A program made the translations under genes and the position numbers. A model generated the notes under the pieces. That model ran no database searches, was not told the origin of the DNA, and saw only the letters and a list, made by a program, of their open reading frames with translations. Positions 54,958 to 64,000 of a DNA stretch of 64,000 nucleotides are shown in pieces; within the stretch, counting starts at the first letter, position 1, and every line of letters starts with the position of its first letter. Source of the DNA: Trichobilharzia szidati (taxonomy: Eukaryota; Platyhelminthes; Trematoda; Strigeidida; Schistosomatidae); the NCBI GenBank assembly GCA_944472155.2, contig OX235272.1, forward strand, positions 93,502,020-93,566,019, given 5' to 3'.

Positions 54958-56412
54958 AATTTAAATTATTTGAATGAAGGCTAATCTTATTTTATTCAGA
55001 TTATGTATACACCGTGTATAAAGGGAAGTCTTCCACTTCATTGCCTACTGAAGCTGGTGTCCCTCAAGGCGCTGTCCTTTCTCCTTTTCTTTTTTCTTTC
55101 TTCTTACATGACGTGCCTCAGTCTGATGAAATAAACTTTGTGAAGTACGCTGATGATTTAACTGTTTAAATGGCTGTTAACTCCCAGCTAGATTGTACCA
55201 AAATAAATAGCTTTCTGTCGGGAGTCAGTAAATGATCTGAGTCCAACGGTATTAAACTGAATCCTTCTAAATGTCAAACTGTTAATTTCAGCTTAAGATG
55301 TAAACGACAGTTAAAAGACGCCGTCGACTCTCATGACAGTTGTAAGATTGATGACAATGATATAGGAATTAAATCAGAAATTAAGTATCTTGGACTTATT
55401 CTCTCTTCGGATCTCTCCTGGTCTTCCCATGTCTCAGCGATCTCCAGTAAAATATTCCGCCTGACATTTTACAGTAAGAAGTTAAGGCACTCAGGTATAA
55501 CTCAACCCCTCATCTTACAGTTCATAAACTCTTGCATCCTACCTATTCTTCTTTATTGTTCACCCTTATTCTTTCCTGGTTTGCTTAAAAAGGACTATGT
55601 CACAATTCGTAGAATGCTGAAGACTGTCAGTAGGATGAGTGGTGTCCCAGTGGACCACATAGTTAACGTCGTTGTCGACAGGCACTTGACTTCGTGCAGT
55701 AAATTTGCTAAAGGGATTTTGTCTGACTTGGAGCATCCACTTCACCCTCAGCTTTCACCTTGCATCTCCTCAGGTAGAACAAGAAGTAACTTCAGAAAAC
55801 TGTATGCTCGCACGTCTAAGTATAAAAATTCTGTGATACCGTACTTGGCACGTATTTCATGTGATGAAAATAGTGTCAGGCAAGAATTAACTAACCTTTT
55901 TTCATCTAGTAGATAAACAATCTCCTCCATCCATCCTTATATACCTTCAAGTTTTACTCTTATTATTTCTATTATATATATGGTCCTGTTGATTCTTTGT
56001 TTTTACTTTCATAACTGCAAACACCAACTTATCTCTATGACTACTGTAATCTCTTGTTTTTCCCCTCACCATATCATGTAAAGAGAACATTATATTCAAT
56101 ATTCTTAATCATGCAAGGATTTGTATACCGCATCGACAATACTGTGTGAAACAAGCCCACGGCAATTTCCACTTGTATTATTAATATTACCTTAGCTGCT
56201 ATCATTATTATTATTTCCATTTTATATGCTGCATGTTTCTTTTTTGATATTACCCCTATTGTAAATGTAGAAAAATTTTCTGTGTGATTAATTTTATTTA
56301 TAATTTGAGGAAATTAGATGCAATATTGTGATTAATGCTGAAAATTCTATTCTGTATCACAAGTACTCTTTTTGGAATAAAGTAAATTATTATTATTACT
56401 ATTATTATTATT
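54958..56412 (+). mobile_element. CR1-type LINE inserted in copy B
   Basis: Absent from copy A at the equivalent place (about 45640). Begins in the RT before VYTVYKGKSSTSLPTEAGVP, continues VLSPFLFSFFLHDVPQ, INFVKYADDLTV followed by a stop (about 55168), then a second stop in the next block, LNPSKCQTVNFS, IKYLGLILSSDLSWSSH. The last 111 codons are open (55581-55916) to LTNLFSSSR. The 3' UTR ends GGAATAAAG and ATT repeats. 5' truncated. The sequence resuming after it (TTATCTTGGTGTACTTAACA) matches copy A. Confidence 0.85.
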
Positions 56413-56854
56413 ATCTTGGTGTACTTAACAGAGGTCTTATGTAAATATACTACTTCATTTTACATTGCATTTTGTATGTTAAAAATGTGTTTACTTTCCA
56501 AGCAACTGTTCACTAGAACCTTGTTTTTGGCTATTCTGTTTGTAAAGTATCATGTGTTTGTGACATATGCTACTGACAAGATTTATAAGTAGTATATAGA
56601 TGCAGATATAAATTTATATATCATCTGCAAGAATATCAAACAACAGAGAGATGGATCTAATGGCAAAGAGAAGAAATAAACGATACTTATGAAATAACAT
56701 GGAAAACATGAAAGGAAGACAGACAGACAGACAAAGAGGAACAATATGGAAGACAAAGCAGTACCATCGAAGATACATGCAAATTACGATTCTACTGTAT
56801 GGTAGACGTATTTTGCCTATATCTGTATATCAAGTTGACAATAAAAACCCATAA

Positions 56855-59215
56855 TCATATCAAGGTACTCACTCACACAACTTTCTAACTTTGTTTATAT
56901 AATTCCATTATTTTCAATCGCTTGACTTCATTGGTAGTAGTATTTTCCATATTTCCGGTATGAGTGATGAGTCATTCCTATTGCACGCGATGAACCAGGA
57001 TTCAATATCCAATCGCTGTCTCCACCTACTTATACTACTTGTTAGAATTTTAACCCTCTCCCATCCTCTGTTGACAGAACAAAATGGGTGATCAACCTCT
57101 CATCAAGGGAACTAAGCTCTAGTGAGATAAAAGTACTTGAAAAAGGATTAAATTTCAACTTAACAGTTAGTAAATTAAAACCAGAGGATGTCACTCCTAA
57201 CATAGAAGTAGCACTAAGTTCAACAGATAACACGACAACAGAAGAGGTTCGAGCACAATGTGCGTTAACCCTGAAAAATCGAAAGAAAACAAAATCAGAC
57301 TTAACAAAATTGGAAAGACTAGCTCTAATTAGTCTAAAAGAGGATAAAAACATCGTCATACAAAAGCTGATAAAGGAAACTCTACAGTAGTTTTGGATAA
57401 ATATGACTATATCAAGGAAGTCACTTAACACACTGCAACGAAGAATGAAGCCGTCACTGGGTGAACCTAAATGGTTTCATTTAATGCCTAAAACTAATAA
57501 TGCTAGTAGAATATATGATACTATTAAATTACATAAGACAGGTTACCCCACATGACTAGTAGTAGATTTCAGGAATACTCCTACTTCTGAATTATCAAAA
57601 CACTTAGCTCTAATATTATGCCCTATTAGAAACCGTTGAAACTCTAGACTAACTAATTCACATGAGATGAAAAAGCAAATAAATGACATTCAACTAGAGA
57701 ATGATGAAAAAATGGTTAGTTTTGATATAACTAGTCTTTATACTAACATACCAATCAATATGGCCTTGGAAGCAGTTAAAAAAGAACTAACTGCAGATAC
57801 CGAATTCACTCATAGGACAAAGCTGCCCACTGAAAAAATTATTTAAGGAATTCAGTTATGCCTCACATCTGCTGTCTTCAAATATATAAACAAACAGAAG
57901 GTGTAGCAATGAGATCACCAATATCCCCTATCGTAGCAGATATCTTTATAGACAGCTGGGAAAATATAGCTCTTAATACATTTAATCCTACTCCAAAAAT
58001 ATGATGGGGATTTGTGGATGACACTTTCACAGTGTCAAAAACACAACATATCTCTAGCTTCTTCACACATATAAACACACTAGTAAAGGGAATAAAATTC
58101 ACATTTGAATCGGAAAATGAACAAGGAGAATTAGCTGTGATGTTAGATTGTAAAATAAAACGAACAGAAGAATGCAAACTGCACACTAGCGTTATAAAAA
58201 GCCAACGCATTCTGCTAGTAGATATTTAGACTTTAATTCATCTCATCCGTCGTTGTCTGTAAAGGCTGGCTTAGTTAAGTGTCTGCCTAACAAACCGAGC
58301 AGTAGCACTAAGTAGTACAAGAAAAATCCTAAATGATGAAATGAAACAGATAGAAGAATAGGTGGTTGGTGTCAAATAACTAACTATCCTATAAAATTCA
58401 TTAGGAATATCAAAAAAGGTCAAAAGCAAAATAAAAATAATGGTGAAACTAATAATGATAACATAAATAAGAGAGAATATAATGCATCTACGGTTTTACC
58501 ATATAAGGAGGGGATATCTGAGACCCTACGCAGGATTCTCAATAAAGCAGGAATTAGGGTATCACTTAAACCTACAAGCTCACTCAGGCAGGGACAAGCT
58601 GTGTAGGTTAAAGGACCCTGTTGACCCAATTAGACAAAATAATATAATTTACAAAATACCTTGCAATGACTGTGAGTGAGGTCAACAATGTAGGTCAATC
58701 AAACCAGTAGATGGGGAGTAGTGAGATTATCATAACATAAGAATTTAGCTAAGGTTAGAATGATTGACCCCGGGAAGATAAGTAATTTAGAAAAAGACTC
58801 AGCACTGCATTGCACTTCATGCATTAACAGACAATTAAACACACAATAGGGTGGGTGGGAGAGGGTTAAAATTCAAAAAGTAATATAGGTAGGTGGAGTG
58901 AGTGAGAGAGTGAGAATACTGAATCCTGGTTCATCGAATCCACACCCAACACGAATGATTCATCACTCATACCAGAAATATGGAAAATATTACTACCAAT
59001 CAAATCAAGAGATGAGAAGTAGTGGAATTATATAAACGAAGTTGGAAATTTGTGTGAGTGTTGCCTTGATATAATTATGAGCAGCAGTAAACTGTGCTCT
59101 AAACGTTATCAGTAAATATTACTGTATAACACTGTGAAACTTTATCAAAATAAATTTTACCCATAATGGAATTATACTCTACCACAGTGCACAAATTCTA
59201 TTCTTATATCAATTA
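56855..59215 (+). pseudogene. Penelope-like element (family 3), nearly full length with inverted terminal arm
   Basis: Left arm 56865-57060 is the reverse complement of 58850-59060. Coding relics in order: INLSSRELSSSEIKVLEKGL (57088), LKEDKNIV with a one-base loss before the ADKGN motif (about 57360), RIYDTIKLHKTGYP, NDEKMVSFDITSLYTNIPIN (57700-57760; RT motif A), GVAMRSPISPIVADIFI (57900; motif B region), WGFVDDTFTV (58008; motif C as VDD), CKIKRTE, then VLPYKEGISETLRRILNK and IIYKIPCNDCE (58490-58680), EHKNLAKV-like remnant, 3' UTR. At least seven stops or frameshifts. A complete layout but a dead gene. Confidence 0.82.
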
Positions 59216-60010
59216 GCAATAAATAATTCCTTTACCAATTCTCTTATCTCCTACCGTTACACGCTGACTGACTGTGATTGCATTGAAAAAGAATCATACC
59301 ACCACCTGCTGTGCGTCTTGGGATTGAGTGTGAAAATTGCTTTCATGCAGTTTTCAAGTAACATCAAGTGACAGCTTTGTATCTTTTTTTTATAGGAAAT
59401 AAAATATGATCTTTTCAGGGAAAGTGTCTGATTTGAAAACAGAACAAAAATTAAGCATTTTCAATGTTCAACATATTCGAAAAATATCGTTAAACGATGC
59501 TGATACCTGCACATATGCTGTTGCTCAGTTAGAGGATACTTAATACGTGAAGGAATGTAGTTGAATGTGTTTGTAGCAGTCGGTGTTAAATTGGACAGTT
59601 TGGCTATTGAATACTTCATAGGCATTTTATGATAGTTAAAGTTTAATTATTGTAAATGTGTATACCTCTTAGCTGGTGGTGGTTATATTGTATCGATCGA
59701 AATCTATGTGTGTTGTGGTCTGAACACACTGAAAATTGACCTTTGCATCATTCTTTTGTATAGTTGACCAAAACTTCCTTGAGTTACGCAGGATCACCAA
59801 AAATGTCCCAGTGACACAGTCAAAAGATATTTGCTTGTAATAAAATCTACGATACTCAACAATGCCTTTATGGATGGTAGGTATACAGATCAAATAAGAT
59901 ATCAGCTGTAAAGCCATGTACTGAGGAGAATCAAGAAGAATATTCCCAACATGGTGGGATCTAAAATTCTGTCAGCAAGAATTGCAGGCAACTATAAACA
60001 ATAGGAACCC
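59216..60010. repeat. Unclassified repeat upstream of Merlin
   Basis: 59710-59790 resembles 32135-32225; 59930-60010 resembles 34400-34520. No coding frame. It may be the 5' part of the Merlin transposon, but no terminal repeat was identified. Confidence 0.3.
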
Positions 60011-60086
60011 AAACCGAAACGACCTTCGAACGCACAAACGACCTTGAGAAACCATTTAGGTGACTCTGTTGTTTCTAGAAGTAATT

Positions 60087-60629
60087 ATGGATGCTCTACA
60101 CCTTTTTCGTTGTAAATTCGCCCCGGATCTTGTTTTTTATTACTTTTTGGATAACGGACTGATTGTAAGGTCGAAAATTTGTCAGTGCGGAGGTGATATG
60201 CATATGCAAAAATACACAAACTGCATTGATGGGTTTGTGCAATGGATACTGGGTATCGAGGCGATTCCTAATCGCGGTGCAGGTGTATTGTTGCCTATTA
60301 TCCAGCACTTAGTGCTGCCTGGGACCACTATTCAAACAGACGAATGGAGCAGCAACGGTCAATTGTCGAATCTCGAGTATATTCATCATGTAGTCAACCA
60401 CACAAACGGTTTTCGCAATCCTTTGGATGGAACTCATACCAATTCAATCGAAAGTTTCTGCAGCCACCTAAGAAAACGGATTAGATTGGTGAATGGATCT
60501 AGAAATCCAAGGATATACAGTTATCTTGATGAGTTTATGAATAGAACTTGGTTTAACTTCAGTATGAAGACACCTGTGAGAAATTGGGAGATTTATTTGC
60601 AACATATACGAGAACGTTATCCATTGTAA
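60087..60629 (+). pseudogene. Merlin (IS1016/ISXO2-type) transposase, internally deleted
   Basis: An open frame of 180 codons from ATG 60087. The N-terminus has FYYFLDNGLIVRSKICQCGGDMHM, the helix and zinc-ribbon start of Merlin/ISXO2 transposases (CxC at about 32-34). The C-terminal two thirds has TTIQTDEW (Asp about 85, second catalytic), HHVVNHTNGFRNPLDG, THTNSIESFCSHLRKRIR (His, Asn and the catalytic Glu about 122) and the MNRTWF C-terminal region. Between them, at DGFV|QWILGIEA, the usual DES(K/C) block with the first catalytic Asp and the rest of the zinc ribbon are missing, in frame. Family members are about 280-330 aa, so over 100 residues are gone. Merlin elements are known in schistosomes. 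It is probably catalytically dead, despite the open frame. Confidence 0.82.
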
Positions 60630-60679
60630 CTATATTTTAACATTGCATTACTTATATATAAGCGATTTTTTACAATTAT

Positions 60680-61392
60680 GCGTCACCTACCCACCTACCT
60701 ACCTACTTACCTACCTACCTACCTACCTAACTGGGAAGCATCGTTTCAACTACAGGCCGACGGAACTGATGAGGATATCAAAGCAGCGGAGATCGGGAAA
60801 GCAAGGCAAGCTGTCATTACTCTCAAGTCTGTGTGGAGATCAACAGGACTAACTCAGCAGGAAAAAGAAGATCCGGATTTTCAACTCCAATGTGAAGTCA
60901 GTGCTACTTAATATAGGGATCACAGACTTGGCGCCGTTCCGCGTCATGAAGGCCACTTCGAACAAACTACAGACCTCCATCAACAGCTGTTTTCGCTCAA
61001 TACTACTCAAGATCAGATGGCGGGCCAGAAAATATCAGCAACAGGGAGGAATGTCTGGCAATGAGCGAACCAATCCAACAGGAACCGATTGTGCAAGAAA
61101 TAAGCAGGAGGAAACGGAAGTGGATTGGATTGGTCATACTCTGAGAAAACAAACTGCCAAGTGACATCACATGCCAGGCCATCACTCGAGTGGGACACGA
61201 ATGGTAAGCGGCGAGTTAGTCTTCAGTGCGAGGGTGACATTGAGTGGAGGAGGTCGTGCGAAGAGGAGACGAAAGCATGTGGGCAGATGTGGAGCCAGGT
61301 GCAAATGTTGGCGGAGAACCGAACGCAATGGAGACGTGTGGCTGAAGCCCTATGTTCCTTTAAGAAATAAAGGGAACAATAATAATAAATAA
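60680..61392 (+). pseudogene. RTE-clade LINE (family A) 3' end with expanded CCTA repeat
   Basis: Opens with about twelve CCTA-type units (60683-60729) that in other copies are a two- or three-unit stretch coding for the LPTW residues. Then EASFQLQADGTDEDIKAAEI, GKARQAVITLKSVWRS, and after a shift the VLLNIG region, SCFRSILLKIRWRARKYQQQ, then WIGHTLRKQ, and WRRSCEEETKACGQMW to VAEALCSFKK, AATAATAAT. Frames are broken at three points at least. Confidence 0.78.
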
Positions 61393-61589
61393 TATCTTCT
61401 CTGAGCTGGATGGTTTAGCTGCGAAACCTTCGTTGGCTTACTAGACGACATCCTCAATGCATACTTCAACTTGAAGTAAGTTTTTAAATTCCCCACGAGT
61501 AGTTAAGTCATCTCTGGATATCCACGAAACTTCGTCAAATGATACCTACCATCAAACAAATCAACCAAATCAAAAGTCTACAATGAAAC
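61393..61589. other. No gene; possible PLE family 4 leader
   Basis: 61402-61435 contains AGCTGG...AGCTGCGAAAC, a stem followed by GAAAC reminiscent of the PLE 3' motifs, without a CUGANGA box. Confidence 0.25.
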
Positions 61590-62270
61590 CACACGGAAAA
61601 TTGTCCTACTATATGTGAAGAACATCTGTGAAATCACTGCAAGACTACTCAAATCTTTTGGAATTGATGTCGTCCAAAAAACCAACAAAATCACTTCACT
61701 CGCCTCTTTCTCAACCAAAAACTCAACAGGCGAAGAAGACAAAAGCCAACTTCATTTAAGAGATAAATTTCAACAATTATGAAAAACATTACGCTGGTCA
61801 AAGTGGTTGCCTTCTTCGTTTTCGCATCCAAGAACATAAATTGGCTGTCAAAAGACACCATATCCACTTCCTCATGTCATTGTATGCAGACGATCACGAA
61901 CACCTACTCGCATGGAATAATGTTCAAATTCTAGACAGAGGAACACAATAAAAAAACACCAGAGAATTTCCCAGAAGCCTGATATTCAGGTGAATCTGCA
62001 AATCAATAGACATTGACATAGACAAGATTTACCAATCCATAGGGAGGGAATCACACGAACTAAAGGTCAACTTCCAATTCAGGTAAATAATCAATACCAA
62101 TACAAGTGGGTTAGAGGGTGAGAAAACACAAAAGCAACCAATCATTTTCAAGGTTGACTAATAAACTCGTGGGGAAATTTAAAAGTTTCGCAAATAAACC
62201 ACCCAGTCAGTAGAACATGACTACATCAGAAAATATAGCAAAAATAAGTCATTACTGATGAATTAAAATG
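61590..62270 (+). pseudogene. PLE family 4 C-terminal fragment (GIY-YIG)
   Basis: Reads KIVLLYVKNICEITARLLKS, FGIDVVQKTNKITSLASF (the linker before the nuclease), then after a stop/shift NNYEKHYAGQSGCLLRFRIQ, EHKLAVKRHHIHF, HEHLLAWNNVQILDRGTQ and, past further breaks, ARXFPRSLIF-like and SIDIDIDKIYQSIG. HYAGQ replaces the usual YYVGQ. The 3' UTR (to TCGCAAATAAACCACCC) recurs at 30303. Not functional. Confidence 0.68.
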
Positions 62271-62689
62271 TGATGAGTATTCACTGTAAGATTAGGAGTA
62301 GACCAAGTTGATCGTGTTGGATAATCAAAAAGTAATACGTTCATTCTCATTACATTATGAATGGCGTTATTCAGCTGACATTTTGAGAATTGTCAGGTTT
62401 TAGATAAATCCACTTTTGCTAGTACCTTAAGCTTTCCATACAAACCTGAAGATTGGGTGATGGTTGACCAGATAGTAGAAGCAATAATGAACTCAAACAA
62501 GCAACCAACCAGACAACAGGCTGTCACCCAATGAATATAGAGAGGGAAATGGAAATGATTCCAAAGCACACAATGGGGAAACCTTCAAGAGAAATCCTAC
62601 TCTTGGCAGACTGTCAAACAGCACCCAAATGGAAAGAAACAGGATGGGTGTCTGACAGTGACATAGAGAAGAGTGTTGTTAGATGAATG
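62271..62689. other. No feature recognised
   Basis: No conserved frame or repeat match. Confidence 0.35.
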
Positions 62690-62925
62690 GAGGCTATCGG
62701 AAGGAAGCCCTGTCTGCAAAGCGCGTCTGCAATCTTGAAGGAACTTATTTCTCTTCAGAGATTCGAATCCGTGTCACCCAGTGTTATTAGAGTCAGAGTC
62801 ATTACCACTGAGTTTCCCGCCTATCAATTCCAACCATCTAATAACAGCAACTCAGAGTGCCCGTGATAGCTAGCCACCTAGGACAATTGCTGGTCACATT
62901 TGTAAATATAACTGATAGATATTCA
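62690..62925 (-). repeat. SINE-3 copy
   Basis: Complement of the head (GAGATTCGAATCCGTGTCACCC, TACCACTGAGTTTCCCGC) and part of the body (GAAGGAAGCCCTGTC). The middle is shortened. Confidence 0.58.
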
Positions 62926-63065
62926 AGTGTTGGTTTGTAGGGATTTGATTGGTTACAGGATCTTCGTCATGAGCTGACATTAGTTAGAGAACCACTGGAA
63001 AACCAGCTGGGAGTACTGGACAGCTGTTTCGTCGTAGTTTGGGACTCTTCAGTAGTACGCACCCA
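62925..63065 (-). mobile_element. SINE-1, left arm of an inverted pair
   Basis: Tail, hammerhead region and the start of the head only; it is cut at CACCCACCGGGA and abuts a plus-strand copy. It contains the best-preserved hammerhead core of the SINE family (63013-63058). Confidence 0.75.
63013..63058 (-). ncRNA. Hammerhead ribozyme of SINE-1, intact core
   Basis: Minus strand. Stem I GTACTA (63058-63053) pairs with CAGTAC (63018-63013), five of six pairs. Core box CTGAAGA 63052-63046. Stem II GTCC (63045-63042) with CGAC (63034-63031), three pairs and a C-C mismatch. GAAAC 63030-63026. Stem III is the palindrome ACAGCTGT (63027-63020). Cleavage triplet GTC (63021-63019). All catalytic-core bases match the hammerhead consensus CUGANGA...GAAA...UH. 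Schistosome S-alpha SINEs are known to carry active hammerheads. Confidence 0.72.
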
Positions 63066-63260
63066 CCGGGATCGGGTCCCAGTGGCTTAATGGCATACGA
63101 ACTCGCCTTGTAACCAGAAGGTCCTGGGTTCGAATCCCGGTGGGTGCATACTGTTGAAGAGTCCCAAACTAGGACGGAGGGAACAGCTGTCCAGTACTCG
63201 CAGGTTTTCCAATGGTTCTCTAACTAATGTCAGCTCATGATGAAAATCCTATAACTGATA
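63066..63260 (+). mobile_element. SINE-1, right arm, with complete tRNA-like head
   Basis: Head ATCGGGTCCCAGTGGCTTAATGG region (A box), CTTGTAACCAGAAGG, GGTTCGAATCCCGG (B box), hammerhead region with TTGAAGA (first core base T) and GGAGGGAAC instead of GACGAAAC, then the tail GGTTCTCTAACTAATGTCAG. Best reference for the head of the family. Confidence 0.78.
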
Positions 63261-63854
63261 GAATTCAGTCTGCATCAACCCCAAGGACTAGAGGCACGAC
63301 ATCAAAACGCTTAGAAGATAATTTTGAGGAGGGATTAAAAGCCGATTATCCTGATCAATAATAATATAAAGTTCAGTATGTAAATAAAATAAAAGTTTTC
63401 GACTAAATTTAATTAATTTTATCCTATTCAGTGGAAAATTAATTGCATTATCCATGAAGAATGATAATAGCAAATATCTGACCAATCAATCAATCATTGA
63501 TAATATAATAATAATAGAAATTGTAAACATAATGAATTTTATTATTTCTGTCTATAAAAATTATCAAATTGTTCAACTGTGCTTAATTGTTTGTGTCTGA
63601 ATTTTTTGAAATGTATTCCGTATACTAGAAAGTTAAAATTCTGTTTTCAATAATAAATTCATATGATAAATGTCTAATGGTATTATTGATTATTTCGATA
63701 CTCTTGTTGATCGACACATACAGAGTTTTCAGTTATGCTTTGTTTTTATTTCCATGTATAAAACATTTTGATGCTGAGTTTCATTTCAAGTTATGTATAG
63801 TTAGTTAGCTACGAATAATTTCAGAAGAGAAATTCAACTAACAAGCACCGTAAT
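63261..63854. other. AT-rich spacer, no gene
   Basis: The first 25 bp (GATAGAATTCAGTCTGCA) is a SINE-3 tail scrap. The remainder is AT-rich without features. Confidence 0.4.
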
Positions 63855-64000
63855 AATATTATTATTGTTTCCTTTAATTCCTAGAGGAACATAGGGCTTC
63901 AGCCGCACGTCTCCATTGCGTTCGGTTCTCTGCTAAAGTTTTCACCTGGCTCCAAGTCGCCCACATCCTTTCATCTCCTCTTCGCATGACCTCCTCCACT
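63855..64000 (-). mobile_element. RTE-clade LINE (family A) 3' end, runs off the window
   Basis: ATTATTATTGTTTCCTTT and GGAACATAGGGCTTCAGCCG are the complement of the family A terminus. The rest lies beyond position 64000. Confidence 0.72.

Larger units (their letters stand above)
47432..57713 (+). repeat. Duplicated block, copy B
   Basis: Direct copy of 34840-46931, starting immediately after the gap. Differences from copy A: no 35642-39187 segment (junction at 48240/48241), a shorter 49050-49080 region, a retained 53291-53781, and a CR1 insertion at about 54958-56412. By eye the two copies differ at a few percent of positions with many short indels. Confidence 0.85.

Noticed and set aside
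61402..61435. Hammerhead in PLE family 4
   Set aside because: A stem followed by GAAAC is present but there is no CUGANGA box or stem I.

Overview
The window looks like nuclear DNA of a blood fluke (Schistosoma or a close schistosomatid). It is AT-rich, long coding frames are almost absent outside transposons, and splice-bounded exons sit in a transposon-filled background. The mobile families are those known from schistosomes: RTE-clade and CR1-type LINEs, several Penelope-like elements (PLEs) with GIY-YIG endonucleases, a Curupira-like MULE, a Merlin transposase, Ty3/Gypsy remnants, and tRNA-derived SINEs of the S-alpha (Sm-alpha) type that carry a hammerhead ribozyme fold. The genus is an inference from this repeat content; I did no database search.

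Layout. 1-3 kb: old LINE relics. 3.4-5.4 kb: a MULE transposase pseudogene on the minus strand, still split by tiny introns. 6.2-6.7 kb: gap. 7-10.3 kb: LINE and PLE fragments plus one retroposed insert with target-site duplications (TSDs). 10.4-17.1 kb: the only host gene I can support, three plus-strand exons in compatible phase encoding a proline-rich C-terminal tail, with introns holding SINEs, LINE ends and a solo LTR. 19.2-22.6 kb: two PLE families, one with a hammerhead-like fold. 23-32 kb: inverted SINE pairs, a large RTE relic, a PLE with a hammerhead-like fold, and the longest open frame of the window (CR1 reverse transcriptase, 401 codons). 32-34 kb: a CR1 inserted into a SINE. 34.8-46.9 kb and 47.4-57.7 kb: two direct copies of one block, separated by exactly 500 Ns. 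56.9-59.2 kb: a nearly complete but broken PLE with inverted terminal arms. 60.0-61.4 kb: an internally deleted Merlin transposase next to an RTE end. 61.6-64 kb: another PLE relic, an inverted SINE pair with an intact hammerhead core, and an RTE end that leaves the window.

How the parts relate. Almost everything is autonomous retroelement debris plus SINEs that depend on LINE machinery. The notable thread is ribozymes. Hammerhead-like folds occur in two unrelated element classes here: the tRNA-derived SINE (best copy 63013-63058, minus) and the 3' regions of at least two PLE families (19353-19402 minus; 27594-27655 plus). The second thread is inverted duplication: SINEs and PLE ends recur as head-to-head arms. 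The duplicated block lets insertions and deletions be dated relative to one another, because one copy keeps the empty site of a LINE insertion found in the other.
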